Below are positions 11,801 to 42,314 of a stretch of DNA of 64,000 nucleotides, piece after piece; the first letter of the stretch is position 1, and every line of letters starts with the position of its first letter. The DNA comes from Balanoglossus misakiensis (Eukaryota; Hemichordata). The stretch lies in NCBI GenBank assembly GCA_040954595.2, contig CM082578.2, forward strand, positions 15,128,001-15,192,000. The letters are read 5' to 3'. Position numbers and translations under genes: made by a program. The notes beneath the pieces are model-generated. The model made no database searches. It was given only the letters and a program-made list of their open reading frames with translations, and had not been told where the DNA came from.

Positions 11801-14400
11801 TACTTTCAAGTTTTGTTTGCAGGTTCTTTGAAATTTGAGAGGAAGGTTGCTTGGGATAATGTATGATGTGTTGAAAATGTGATGAAAACTTCATTCTGTT
11901 TTAAAAAAGATTTGTTTTTTTCTCTTTCAGATTCTGCATCGTGTTGTAGACAGAGTAAGTGTGGGATCAGCACCCTGTGTTTGCCCATGAAAGATAGACG
12001 AGTTTTCCTTGCAATATTAATCCAGAGTGTCTTGGCATTTTGTGGCTCAATATTGTCAGAGGTAGGTGTTTAATCTGCTGTGTATTGCTTTCAATACACA
12101 GGTCAATTTAATACCTTGTATAGACTACAATTGTTCAGGTTAATTGTTGTGTGATACAAACAGTGCATTATCGAGTATTATATTATACCAGTATATTGAT
12201 GGTGTAAATCACGCTATTTGATTGGTCGAGACACGACACGTGACCGTGATATATTAGCCATATACCACAGTCATATATCATAGTTAAAGAAAATGCCTTT
12301 TTAAAACGTTTTATGCAAAGTTTCAATATACTGGCATAATATAATAGCAATAAAACACCCCCAGCCATGGTATACCACTCGATTTTGACCAGTTCAACTC
12401 CATATACGCACTCGCTATCGCTCGTGCGTATATGTCGTGAACTGGTCAAAATCTCGTGATATACCATGGCTGGGGGTGTTTTATTGCTTAAATATTCATC
12501 TTTACAAATTTGGTGATTCTGATGTAAAATTCTCATTTCATTTCAGCTATTGCCACTGTTATTAGTGACAAACTATCAACATGGTGGATATGACTTTGAC
12601 ACAACTGAAATCTCATTGTTGTACAGCATATTGACAATTCCAGAGATGGTGTACCAGGTAGACAATCTTTCGTCTTGTTGCATAAATATGCTGTTTTTAC
12701 CATTTTGACTAATTTGTAACAGTTAAAACAGTTTCATCAAAATTTCTGATGTCAAAAGTGTTTGACAACTGTTTATTTTCTCTTGTAGATACTGATCTAC
12801 CCCAAGATGGTGAAGATTTTGGGACTGAAGAGAGTTCTGCAAATTGCTTTTGTGATTGGTTCCTTGTTCTTTGCTCTAATACCGTCCATCAACAGAATCG
12901 CTGGTCCCATCAATACGAACTATAGTAGCAGTACTTACATCTTGGGACCTGCAAGGCATGTTGCTATGGCAACTGTTCCTCAGGTTTTTCCATCCCCTGA
13001 AAGTCAGACACTTAGCAGCCAGCAGGGGCAGCTTGACTTTGAAGTTTTGAATCACAGGAAGGAATCTCGTGGCCTTGAAGATATTGATAGGATGCAAAAC
13101 GATCATGGAATTCATGTTGAACAATTTAGCCAGCTGTCTCAAATGGATTCACAGAACAATTTCGCCATTCAAGCAGCACAGAGCACCATGACGTACGGTG
13201 ACTGGTCACCATGGACTAATATCACAGATAATTTGATTAAACAGTGCAAGATATTAACTGGGAGCAAGGGAGATAGACCTGTACCTCTGAAAAGAATACC
13301 CATCAAAGTGTGGGCCATTTTGGTTCTCGTTATCACAGGCAGTATAATGGCAAGGTAACATTGAGACGTTGGTTATAAGGTTGAATTATTTGACAGGATG
13401 CTGGCCTCCTCTAGAGAGCAAATTGAAGTGATAGAATTAATGTTTGATGCATGTGTCCTGGGACAAGTGCCATGAAATATTTATTGCTGGAAAGTAATCG
13501 CCATTATCAAGAAGTTTGGAGTAAAACGATTTTGATCTTCTATTTTCTCAGATTGTCAGCATTTATATCATCAACTATCATAATTGGAAATGTCTGTCTG
13601 GTAGGTTGAAATATCAACACTTTCTTACAATGCATGATGGGTGCTATTGTCATTTGAAGGTCATAGTAATGTCAGTGGTGATTGTAACAGTAGTGTATTG
13701 TTCAGCCATTGTAGCAATTGTTTTTATATTTTAATTTTGCACTAGAAGAAAAAAAAGAATCTGTAAAATTGGGTTAGATGATGAAAACAATTTATTAGTG
13801 TTTACTGTTAATCTGTTGTCTTTGTTTTTTCTTTTTCAAGCCCAAGGACAAAGGAACAGTGTATGGAATTGCTCAGTCAGTGACTGCTGCCTTCAGATGT
13901 GTGGGCCCTATAGCAGGAAGTAATTTCTTTGCATGGACTGAAGAAAACGGTGTGTTGGTTGCTTTTTCATTATCACTGTGGGATTAACAAAAATTAATAC
14001 AAGACATTTGATCAACAAAATAATCATACACTATGGGATGTGTAAATATGAGTCCTTTATTAAGACACAACTATAATGCATGACAGTGTCCACCATTCAG
14101 TTTAAAATTATGTGCAATAGACTGCAATTTTTGTAGCTTGGAGAATTTTTTTTATATATTAGGTGACTAGATATGAAATACTGTTATTTGACAATGGTCT
14201 CCAAGCCATTATCATTTTGTCTGTTTACTTGTTTGTGTTTGCTTACAGGGTTATCATGGCCGTTGAATTACCATTTGATATTTTATTTGCTGGCAGTAAT
14301 CTTGAATGTGGCTTGTGGGATGAGTTTCTGTCTTCCAAACTCTATTAATAAAAAGAGAGTAGAAGAGGATGAAGATACAGATGAGAGGGTTACTGTGTAA
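8820..14400 (+). CDS. ZIFL-like major facilitator superfamily transporter, copy B (13 exons)
   Basis: Exons: 8820-8969, 9327-9441, 9562-9623, 9748-9839, 10068-10227, 10484-10616, 11186-11485, 11931-12061, 12547-12657, 12789-13354, 13552-13600, 13841-13949, 14249-14400. They encode 709 residues. Every intron position and phase matches copy A, so this is a tandem duplicate. Exons 2-6, 9 and 11-12 have identical lengths, and length changes are confined to the N-terminus, the TM6-TM7 loop, the TM9-TM10 insert and the C-terminus. Motif A is WGALSDRYGRR (about 110-120). The cytosolic loop keeps its cysteines in another arrangement (YSCCPCSQ, ASCCRQSKCG). The extracellular insert keeps both ends (SINR.GPI at one, PWTNIT.NLIKQCKIL at the other) while the centre has diverged. 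Intron 8 holds a foldback element. AATAAA lies at 14461. Substrate unknown; both copies look intact. Confidence 0.85.
12347..12487. repeat. Foldback (inverted repeat) element in ZIFL copy B intron 8
   Basis: Two arms of about 65 bases, 12347-12411 and 12424-12487, are imperfect reverse complements around a ~12-base centre. The left arm starts GCAATAAAACACCCCC and the right arm ends GGGGGTGTTTTATTGC. There is no coding sequence. It could be a MITE-like foldback element, or the core of a longer one, since the flanks at 12190-12300 are also unusually rich in ATAT and symmetrical words. Confidence 0.85.
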
Positions 14401-14460
14401 CAGTGTATTTATGGCATGCATTGATGTTAATTTCATGTACAATGCATTGATCCAAGTCAG

Positions 14461-14466
14461 AATAAA
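14461..14466 (+). terminator. Polyadenylation signal AATAAA of ZIFL copy B
   Basis: AATAAA 61 bases after the stop at 14398-14400. No better signal lies closer. Confidence 0.6.
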
Positions 14467-14485
14467 TGGTGGTGGGGATGGGGGT

Positions 14486-14513
14486 TACACCTGGTGTTGT
14501 ACACCTGGTGTTG
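14486..14513 (+). repeat. Two tandem copies of a 14-base unit
   Basis: The unit TACACCTGGTGTTG occurs twice in a row (first copy starts TTACACC), just after the copy B polyadenylation signal. Each unit contains the small palindrome ACACCTGGTGT. Confidence 0.7.
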
Positions 14514-16304
14514 GGAACATTTCCTGGGTTATTGGCCGGTGAAACCAACCAATCCAAATATGTACATTTCATTACTCTTTTAAAAATCACACGTGCAGTC
14601 CCAGTGATTATGATTTCTCATGTGCAAAGTACATGTATACTTAAATTAATAATCACGAAAATAATATATTCAACGTTACAGTTTGCAGTATATGTTCTTG
14701 TTCTTGACCTTGTGTATGCGTAGAATTTCTCTGACCAAAGTAAGATTTTTTTTTAATACCATGCTTTTTCTGTAAGCTTAAAATTGGTCCCTTCAAAAAC
14801 ATCCCAAGACGTGTACGATTTTGTACTTAATATGGATTTGCTATTGGTGGTGAAATCCGTATTTTGTATTGTTTTATCAAAGTACACAAAAACAAGTTAT
14901 AAGAAAAAATGTATTTTGAAAGAAATTGACATCTGAGATCAGCTTCAATGTTTAGACAGTATTTCGCCATTTGAATAATATCTTGTCACGTGCATCAAAA
15001 TGCATCAATGAATTGTAAACAGTTTCAAACAGAAAATTTTATGGTTTACCACCATAGGTAAATGGGAACACGGACCGTCGATTGAGGGCGCTCTATTAGT
15101 CTCCACCATATCTAAAATCAGTTTCAGAAGACGATAGATAGTAGCCACATGTAATGAGATGTTTTGGAGACGCATACTATAATTTAATACATGTATAGCC
15201 TTTTCCGGTTTTATCGTAATGACCGAGTCACCCTATCGACGGAGTGCAAGTCCTACACACGACCAATCACACACTTCGTCGCAAACCATGCCAATGTGAA
15301 AATTGAGAACACGTGAGGATCCTCCTGGTGTACATGTGTTCTGGCAGACACGATGCAACGATTTATTTATTGTTACTGAAAATTATACGATAAATTGTCA
15401 CGAATTCGTCAACAGCCTGCAACCACTACAAAGTAATGTGAAACATCCACAATTTGTCGAATATATAGGCCTATCTCTTTTTGTTACGGTATCGAACCCG
15501 ACAGGGGGAAATTATCACTCGTGCAGAAGCCTCAGCAAACAAATTATCGATAACAGTCTATAAATTATCTGTTGTTAGGTTGCAAGGTACCCAGCTCGAC
15601 AGTACAGGCCGTGGAATTTTTAAGGCGACATAGCATGCATTCGACAACGGAAGAGCAGTGATTGGAAACCTTATTTCGGCGTTGAGGTATGGAATGAAGT
15701 CTCGCCAGTTTCAATGCCCCTTTGTTTAAATTTGTATTAATTTTCTGATAGGGATTCAGCGAAAGCTGCCAGAACCACATGGACAGCCCCAGTGCGCATG
15801 CTTTGCTTGTGCGACATTCATCAGTGAAACGTCACATATAGGTGAATCTTCATCAGTTGTGCTGGATCTCTGAAGATTATTGCATCTAACTTTCAAGGTA
15901 ATCAGCTTATCTAATACCATTTCTGACACGAAATGCATCATGCGTTATTGTTCCTGTGTTTGAATTTTGTAACTTGCTAGTCTGCAATGAGCTAAGTACC
16001 CAGTGGCAACGTACAAGACATACTGTCGCCGGTTTACGGTATTTTGTGGTTTATCGCGATGCAGTACCCACCGGCAGACTAACGCTGTAGCGCGCAGACC
16101 TGCAGCGTTTGATGCCGTCTCCCCGTTTTCACTGATTGACTTTGCAGTAACTCGCACAACTACTGCGGTTGTCTGAAGTTGGTTGAGGCAGGGTACAGCT
16201 CGAACAACACATCGCAACAAGAGAACAAGACGTTTTATTCAGTTATCGGTTATTTTTATCCCTTGTCATTTTTCCCTTCGCAGTGACGACATAGACGCCG
16301 AATA
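14514..16304. other. Intergenic region upstream of the receptor kinase
   Basis: No coding exon is recognised. It should contain the kinase promoter and 5' leader ahead of the ATG at 16305. The minus-strand 91-codon frame at 15945-16220 lacks splice signals and any family resemblance. Confidence 0.4.
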
Positions 16305-30037
<13,733 letters not shown>

Positions 30038-33000
30038 AACCATCTTGAATTTCTTTTCTATGAATGATTTGCTTATTCTATTAAGTAATTGATTGTCTGC
30101 TCCACACTACTTTGTCATCATGTATGGTGGCCATGCATGCCATTGAGAATTGCCAATTGCTACAAAACCAATTGTGTTGTACCACCACCACCACCATCAC
30201 CACTACCACCGCTATACTACATGTACTACTACTACCACCACTATTACCATTCTACATATTTTGTTTGAAACTATAAAATACATTTTAGAATGGTTACCCT
30301 AGTATATTTAAGTGCAATATACTGCTGGACTCACAAAATTCCACCTGACTTAAGATTATGATGATCAGCACATACATGTATACACTATAATCAAGTTGGT
30401 ACTCACTTTGCCCAAGCGTCTATATAAATGTTCAATTGACTGCTTCACATAAATGTAACTTTGTTATCCAGCTGTATTATCCTAATTCTTTTACATGACT
30501 ACAGTTCAAGAAATGCCCATCATAACCCAGAGAACAGTTGATGTCTCTATAAAGCTTCTAGTAACTGTGCATGAGGCAACTACTTGTGCCTTATTAACAT
30601 GGTTTGCGGTAGCCCTTCAAAGATAGACTCTATCCTAGAGGGCCAGATTTTAGTTTCATCAGACGTGTGATTAGTAGACAATACAAATTATGAAACTTTC
30701 CTTCTTATGCTGGTTAGTTGCTTAACCCAATCTAGGGGCAAGAATTCTATCTTGTGATTCAAACAATCAAATTATTTGGTGAAATTCTTGTGGCGACCTT
30801 AAGTATATTTTTCTTTTAGTGCATGCGCTTGAGATTTCCATTAATCAATATTTCTGGAGTTGTTTTGTCATTCATTTCATGACAAGAAGTACATTGTTCT
30901 TTGTCCATAGTGGCGTGAATTTTATTTGGAAATGAAATGAAGAAACATCAGTGGATTTTCATACTATATATCATGGTTTATAAGTTTTAGGATATTGTGG
31001 TATATAAAACTTGTGAATGTTAAACAGCTTAATTGTAGTCTTCAAAATGAGTAATACTGTACTTTATTCAGTTTGTATACGGTGTTCAGAATAATATATG
31101 TGTGTGACATTTTTGTTGTTGTTGATAATATCTGACATTAAATTACAATGTGGGTTTGAATATAATGTACAAGTAGTTCTGCTATCAAATGAAGTCGACA
31201 CCAGACAGCCATTTTGTTTCAACATTTTTATGTCTAATACAATGTGCTTGAACCAACTTATAATACAATTAAGTGTACAAGGAAGATTTGCTGTGACATA
31301 TATGTGCACATCAGTACACTTCATGATGTCAAGGAGAGCTTAGTCCAGCAAACATGAGTTCTTTTGAAGTTGGGACATCACAATCGTTTGGCAATATAAT
31401 CAAATATGGCTGCTGGTCGGTCAATTTTCCCCCATTTTTTCAAGAGTTGAGCTCTGACACATTTACTTCAAAACGGAAACATTTTCCTATTATCTGGATT
31501 CATTAATTACTTGACCAGATGTGTGTTCCTTGATTTCTGACAAATTGTCGCAAAGGATGCATTGTTTTCAGATCATTTACTCAAAACAAGTATTTAGGGA
31601 AGTCACAGAAGTTCTATGATTAGTCATCCAGCAGTTGACAATGTAGTAGGCAAGCATTTTTTACTGGTGTGTGTATATGTAGCTAACTATGGTAATTTGA
31701 GATTTGCATGCAGAGAGTTGGTGGCCATGATGAGCTGTTTTCCTGCTCATTCATGTACATACATGTACATGTGTACGTACATTGTTCTCACGTCTCTCAC
31801 ATGTTTTTTTTATGGCTTATCCAAGAAAACATTAGAGACGAGAAGACGAGAGTGCAAGAACTGCTGAGCACTTTTATTGAGTAGGCATATTACAAACTAT
31901 AGTCACAGTTATCTCTGTAGACTAGGAAAATTCCATGACAACATACAGGAAATACAGAGGCAAGAAAGGCAGACAGCAAGATGGCCGCCAATATATATTT
32001 CTAACGTTTCAAAAAATTTGAATATTTTGTCCCGTACCCCATTTACATGATTTCATCTGAAAACTGTTAGAGCATGACTGTACAAGATAATCGCCTTTGA
32101 GAACAAAAGGCAATAAATGTTGTATTTGGAATTTGTCTGTTGTGTTTTTCTTTACTGCCAAAACAATTTCCCCTCTTTTAACATAAACAGCTGCGTATTA
32201 AGAACACTGTACATTATGTTAAATGGACTTATCTGCCACCAAATTGTTCACTAGATTATAGCTTTAATGGAAAATATAAACTAAGGCAGCTTTTAAAATC
32301 CTTGTACAATGAACTTGGAACCCCTGGCACATACTCCGAGGGGCACCACATGTTAATTCCCTTACCACTCAACCATCAGAAGATGATTTCAGACCAGACC
32401 CTGGTAAACAATTTGAATAGGATCTGGAACATTTTATGCTGGGTCTATAATTGGACATGATAATCTTGAAAGTCTTCTAAACAGCCTTTAAATCAGAGCA
32501 TTATATTGCAGCCTGTGACTGCGATCTGTATACATTCCATTTACTAGTATGGGCTAATGTATCATTCATTCACCCGTATCCATTAGAAGTCAATTTGGCT
32601 GATGAAGAAAAGAGAGTGACATGGTTCCATCAGGGACAAAATGCCAATGCTTTCTATGGCTCACTGCACTGAACTTGTCTCTGTAATGTTCTCCACATGA
32701 ATGAATAGGATGGCCAAGTTAGTATTAGATGTACACACAGTATGACAGTAACTGTTCAATCAACTTGTACTATATATATTGTATTTTTCAGACCACATTT
32801 TGCAACTGTTGTGCATTCTTTTATCATTGGAATACATGTCCAATCCATTGTTCAAAATGATTTTACTTATATGACCTGCTTCACCAGCCTTGGATTAAAT
32901 AGCACTGATTTTTAATGTGAATTTTGGCAGTGTTACTGTAAGAGCAGTTCTTTACTAGTTAGAATCCATTTTATATCACAGAGCTGTAAGTTGAGACATT

Positions 33001-33306
33001 CCTCTCCCTGGCCTCTCCAACCACTGCCTGGGATGATACATAATAGCATAAGAAGAAGACTGGTGCGGTTTCTATGGATACCAAGTCAGGATATCCATTT
33101 TCACAAAAATGCACAAAATTACAAAATAATAGTTTTCCAAGAAAATCTTCTTGCTACTTTTATTGAAATCTCCACATACAAAGTCATGTCATGGAGTCTG
33201 ATAGAATGATACATTGATAACTGTAGCACTGGTTTTACAATCTATTTCATTTCAAAAACACACTAAAGTACATCATGTAATTAGTTGAATTTTAGAAAGC
33301 ATGCCA
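30038..33306. other. Convergent 3' region between the receptor kinase and PQBP1
   Basis: Likely kinase 3' UTR followed by spacer. It is AT-rich, with no spliced open frame. AATAAA at 32112-32117 is a good candidate distal polyadenylation signal. A palindromic ACATGTACATG run is at about 31754-31780. PQBP1 should end near its own signal at 33307. Confidence 0.45.
30180..30250 (+). repeat. (ACC/ACT)n trinucleotide microsatellite
   Basis: About 70 bases of ACC, CCA and ACT triplets in the kinase 3' region, interrupted by ATGTACT. Confidence 0.85.
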
Positions 33307-33312
33307 TTTATT
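33307..33312 (-). terminator. Candidate polyadenylation signal of PQBP1
   Basis: TTTATT on the plus strand reads AATAAA on the minus strand, 241 bases past the PQBP1 stop. Confidence 0.45.
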
Positions 33313-33552
33313 AATGGTTATGATCTGAAGAATTTTACAGAAAGGTGCCAGTCTGATATTTTATGTAAAATGATCTTTACCAATACACACAATAACTGCT
33401 TGTGTTAAGTTCATTTTCAAATGCGAAATTGTCTAGCCAACACTGGCTACATCAAACAAAGCTCATATAGAAATGAATGGTTGCGTTTTCATTGATGTTA
33501 AAGTGTAGAAGACCTATGAATGCAAATGACCACACAGTCTATTGGATTAGCA

Positions 33553-35886
33553 TCACTGCTCAGCATCTGGATCACGTTTTCCTCTGTTTTGTCGTAGGAT
33601 TTCTCCTGGACTTGGATACGGCCTTTGTTGGAAGAGTGGACCGTTGGCCGTAGTGTCTACTCCAGTCTTGGCCTCCCCTTTGATGACCATGCCAGACGAC
33701 CACGTACCTCTGTGAGAACAGGATGAAAGGTTTAGAGTTACACTGAGTTGCCAACTTGCAATTTCCTCTAATGTTCACACATTTTTTCTTGAGCCTTTTC
33801 ACACAATTCAGTTAAGGCCATACAGGTATTTTCCTACATATGGCACTCGCACCACAAACTACATGATTTCCTGAATAAAAATTCAGACCCAAGATTCTGT
33901 TTGCATTGTCATCAAAACTGAGCACAAAAGCAGATACATGTAACATAGGATGGGTTGACTTACCTTGGTGTATCAGAGTATGCACTGGGATCCATGGGGT
34001 CCAACTCATCTTGAAATCTCCGCTTACCTAAAATCAAATATTTTTTTACTCAACTGTCAGTTATTAATAATAAGATTTGATTCAGAATTCAGCTATAATC
34101 TTATCACATATTTTTGCTGGACTCAAATTGCACACATGGTAAATGTACCTTTTTGTGACTTCTGATATGGTGCACTGCCTTTTCTGGAATCATGAAATCG
34201 TCTTTTCTCTCGAGTCGGTCCACCACCCGAGTCCTCCTGCAAGTACACAGATACAAATGTAGCAGACTCAAATCATTGTATGCTGGAGACAGCTCACTTT
34301 GACACAAACATCATGGAGGTTTTGTCACATTCAGGCAATATGCATTTAAGACTCAGAATCTTATGGATACATGAATCCGTCCGTAACTCGTAATGAAACA
34401 ACACAACCTTTACATTTCAAAACAAAGTAAAAATTTAGGTGATTTTCTTACCAACTCACACACCCTACAGATTCCACTTGCATTGTGAATTTTTTTGCCA
34501 CATTTCCAACAAGTTTCATGGATAACAGGTTCGGTGCCAGGTGGCTGTAGATCCGACTCGTCTGTGCTTCTACCATTGGTTGCATCTTCTGAATCTGAGT
34601 CGGTAGATTGTTGTTGCTGTTGTAGTTTGCTCACTGGCAGTGTGATTTTAGCATTTGGATCTAGATGGGAACAGTCATTCACAGAATTGTTACATGTACA
34701 AGACCCACAAGCATAAATTTGTCTCCAGTCAACATCAGATTCAGTACCATACATGAATCAGTATAATCAACAATTTGTCAGAGATCATGTCCCACAGACA
34801 ACACTTGGTGTCATGGTGTAAGCAGAATGGACTCAGGAAACCAGACTTTTTACATTCTTCGTTCCTTACCTAATGGTGAAAGCCATGACACTTGGTCAGT
34901 AACAGTGTTCCAATAGTATGGCTGGCCCCTGCAGATGACAAAGATGCTTAACATTACCGGGATATCACAGTCTAATACTATTATATCAAAATTGTCATGT
35001 ACAAAGAGAATGAACTTGAAATTGACCACCAAATGGCAATTATCTCACTGAACTTTGTGTGCGCGTGTGTTTTATGACGTGGTAGCAAGTTACAGTTGAA
35101 ATATATCATAGTGTCAAGTTGATATCTGTCCAAGTGCAAGTACATACGTGTTATCATCTACTGTTTTCACCCATCCTGGTGGCAAGTCTTCCCCACTAGT
35201 TGCCTTAGCTTGTTTCTTTCTTGGTTTTCCCCATCTCTCTTCACAAAACTTAGAACAAGTATGCCATTTATTCCATTTGTTCGGGCATCCTCCTTCCATT
35301 TCTTCTTCTGTTTCATCATCACTTCCTTCAGAACTCTCACCATCCTCATCATCATGATCGTGGTGCTGATAGTAACCCGGGTTGACATCAGAATAATCTT
35401 CTGCTATAATTTCTTCATTTGGATCTGATTCATGTGAAAAAAAAAAACCAACAACAATGTGGTACATGATGACTTGTACATGTATTCCCGTATCACTTTT
35501 ATTATAAATGCAAAAGACCAGGGGGAGACGGACATCATGTTACCAATACAATGCCCTTGTATACCAGAGCTAAGTAATGCACCATTCATAGCAGTCAGTG
35601 ATCAATGTGTAGGGTTCAAACGGAGAGGGGTTACCATTCACACACTGAAGGTGATTCTCCTTATTTAATACACTCTGGAAATTCTATTAATGATTCACAC
35701 AATCATATGCTATGACGTGACTAGTACAGTATATGTACATTCAGTTTAACTGAAACGTGCCTCGAATCGACAACCGGCGACTAAGCAACTAACGATTGTC
35801 GGCTACTGGGACGTACCTCCACTGTCATCTTGTTTGATTATGCCCCTCTTTTTTAACCTGGCGAGTAGTGTGGGCGGCAGTGGCAT
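33553..35886 (-). CDS. PQBP1: Polyglutamine-binding protein 1 (spliceosome-associated WW protein), 7 exons
   Basis: Exons in transcript order: 35886-35817, 35424-35148, 34928-34870, 34660-34452, 34236-34149, 34027-33964, 33709-33553; 307 residues. The N-terminus [16 protein letters not shown] and the EEIIAEDY segment match PQBP1. The WW domain runs about 102-135 (LPPGW ... YYWN ... VSWLSP), split by two introns. The C-terminus [17 protein letters not shown] and QQRPYPSPG is the intrinsically disordered region that in human PQBP1 binds the U5 15-kDa protein. The role is nuclear: pre-mRNA splicing and transcription. Two things differ from mammalian PQBP1: a Cys-rich insert before the WW domain ([15 protein letters not shown], 70-84) and a four-cysteine knuckle after it (CWKC-x10-CRVC, 186-203), where mammals have a polar DR-rich repeat. 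A short five-Gln run is at 149-153. It shares an upstream region with SLC35E3. Confidence 0.93.
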
Positions 35887-40451
<4,565 letters not shown>

Positions 40452-40775
40452 ATAAGTTTCTTGTCATCTTGCTATAAATTAATTGCCCTCTCGGCTGCTT
40501 TGTGAAATATCAGCCCAGGCAATTGTCTGCAAATTCTAGCCACAAACTTTGTTTTTATTTCTACAAAGTGTAAGTTATTTTTGTCAGGGCCTCAGCCAGC
40601 CTGGAACTGAATGAATACTTCAAATCTCAGTTATTTGAAGTGATGTTGGCATTTGAAAGATTTATTTTGGACCAGCGAGAATTTTTAATGTTTAATATCA
40701 AGGACTTTCTAGATTACTATATTTTTTCTATAAATTAAGATCCGAATATGCCTCAAACCCTGGAACTAGACTGAT

Positions 40776-40781
40776 AATAAA
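40776..40781 (+). terminator. Candidate polyadenylation signal of SLC35E3
   Basis: AATAAA 325 bases after the TAG stop. Confidence 0.5.
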
Positions 40782-41956
40782 CCATGACATTTCCTCATTC
40801 ACTGCAGTGTTCTATGATACCATGAAAAGACTGCCTAATAATAGCCTTCATCAATAACCCATTATTTACTGGCTCAATTTACACAAAGCTATCATCTGTA
40901 GAGTTGAAAGAAACATGATACGACAATTGTCTATCTTGTAATATGGAAGTCAATTAGATACAAGATCTTGACCAAATTGGGGTTGTATTGAAAATATCCA
41001 TGTAGTAGCAATATTTCTTTTCTGGGAGTTCCCTTAGTAGTTCTAATTTCAAAGGCTTTCAAAGTCAAATGTATGAGGCTCGACATTGATTTGGGTTCTT
41101 TAGTGCCTAATCTCATGTGGAGGTCTCAGTCAGGATTTTTGGTTAAATTGAGTGTATCAAGCATAAAACTACCACTAGACCTTTGCAGATGCTCACATCA
41201 CTGTGAAAATGCTATTTTAAGTACCTGGGTACAAGAAGTATGACTGAGACAGACTGTACGGTTAAGTTGACTTTATACAGAATCTGTATACCAAATTTTA
41301 TTCAGTCATTCTTGAGATTTAATGTCACAAGTCACAAGTACAACAATCAATCTGGTGTGTGAACACGAAAGCTGAAAATGACAAACTCGCCCATCTGTAT
41401 TGCTTCAGTATTGAATATGCATTGTGTAAAACATCACCAGATACACTTAATCTCTAGTTTTAGTGTTTTTTTTAAGTATTCATATTGCGTATCTCCGGAT
41501 GAATCTATTTTGTATAACACTTTACAAATTTATAATGATTTATGGGGTAAGGTCTCAAATATATAGTCCAGACATTTCTAACAAGTCAACTGCTCTGCAA
41601 GTCAATTATTTTTATGTAGCCTATGTAAGGTGATACACCACTGAGAGAAAAAAATGAGCCCGTCTTTTGAAGGAGGGATACAATCATAGAGGACTAACTA
41701 CTGCATGCTGACAAAAACTGATGAAGGCCATGCCGTTTTTTTGCTAAGGTTGGGGAACATAGGTAAATGATTTGGGAACCCTGGTTACTCTTCTGCTATC
41801 TATTCATATGTCTGCATTGATATACCGAAGGGAACCCAGATATTTACCTGTGTGTACCACCCTTAACAAAAACACTGTCACGTATCTTTGAAGGTACATA
41901 AAGTCAGAAAGATGTTACGAATTCGATATCACTAACAGAGAATGTAGTAAAACGTA

Positions 41957-41962
41957 TTTATT
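41957..41962 (-). terminator. Candidate polyadenylation signal of CDC123
   Basis: Minus-strand AATAAA, 353 bases past the stop at 42315. Confidence 0.45.
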
Positions 41963-42314
41963 TCACCTGCTGTGTGTTTTCCTGATTTAAAATAACTAGA
42001 ATCATGAAACTGATATCTATTTACCGGTAAGATTCAACAAAACAACTGTAGACATGATAGAGTGACGTATGTTTATGAGAAACACATGCTGTCCTTTTTG
42101 TGTGCAATAGCCATTCTGTCCAATCACAACTACAGTCTAGTCACATTACATATTTTACAACACTGAAAGCCACATTTACATGTACAAACTGTATCTAGAG
42201 ATGTAGTCTTTTCCACTTCTATAGCAACAAAGCACAACATGCAAGTAAAGAATTTGTTGCAACCACTATTTCATATTGATCTTCATTTTCTTGTCATGTC
42301 TTTTTAGTCTCAGG

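Larger units (their letters stand above)
40452..42314. other. Convergent 3' region between SLC35E3 and CDC123
   Basis: Likely 3' UTRs of both genes. SLC35E3 has AATAAA at 40776-40781. CDC123 has a minus-strand AATAAA (plus TTTATT) at 41957-41962, about 350 bases past its stop. No other coding signal was found. Confidence 0.5.
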
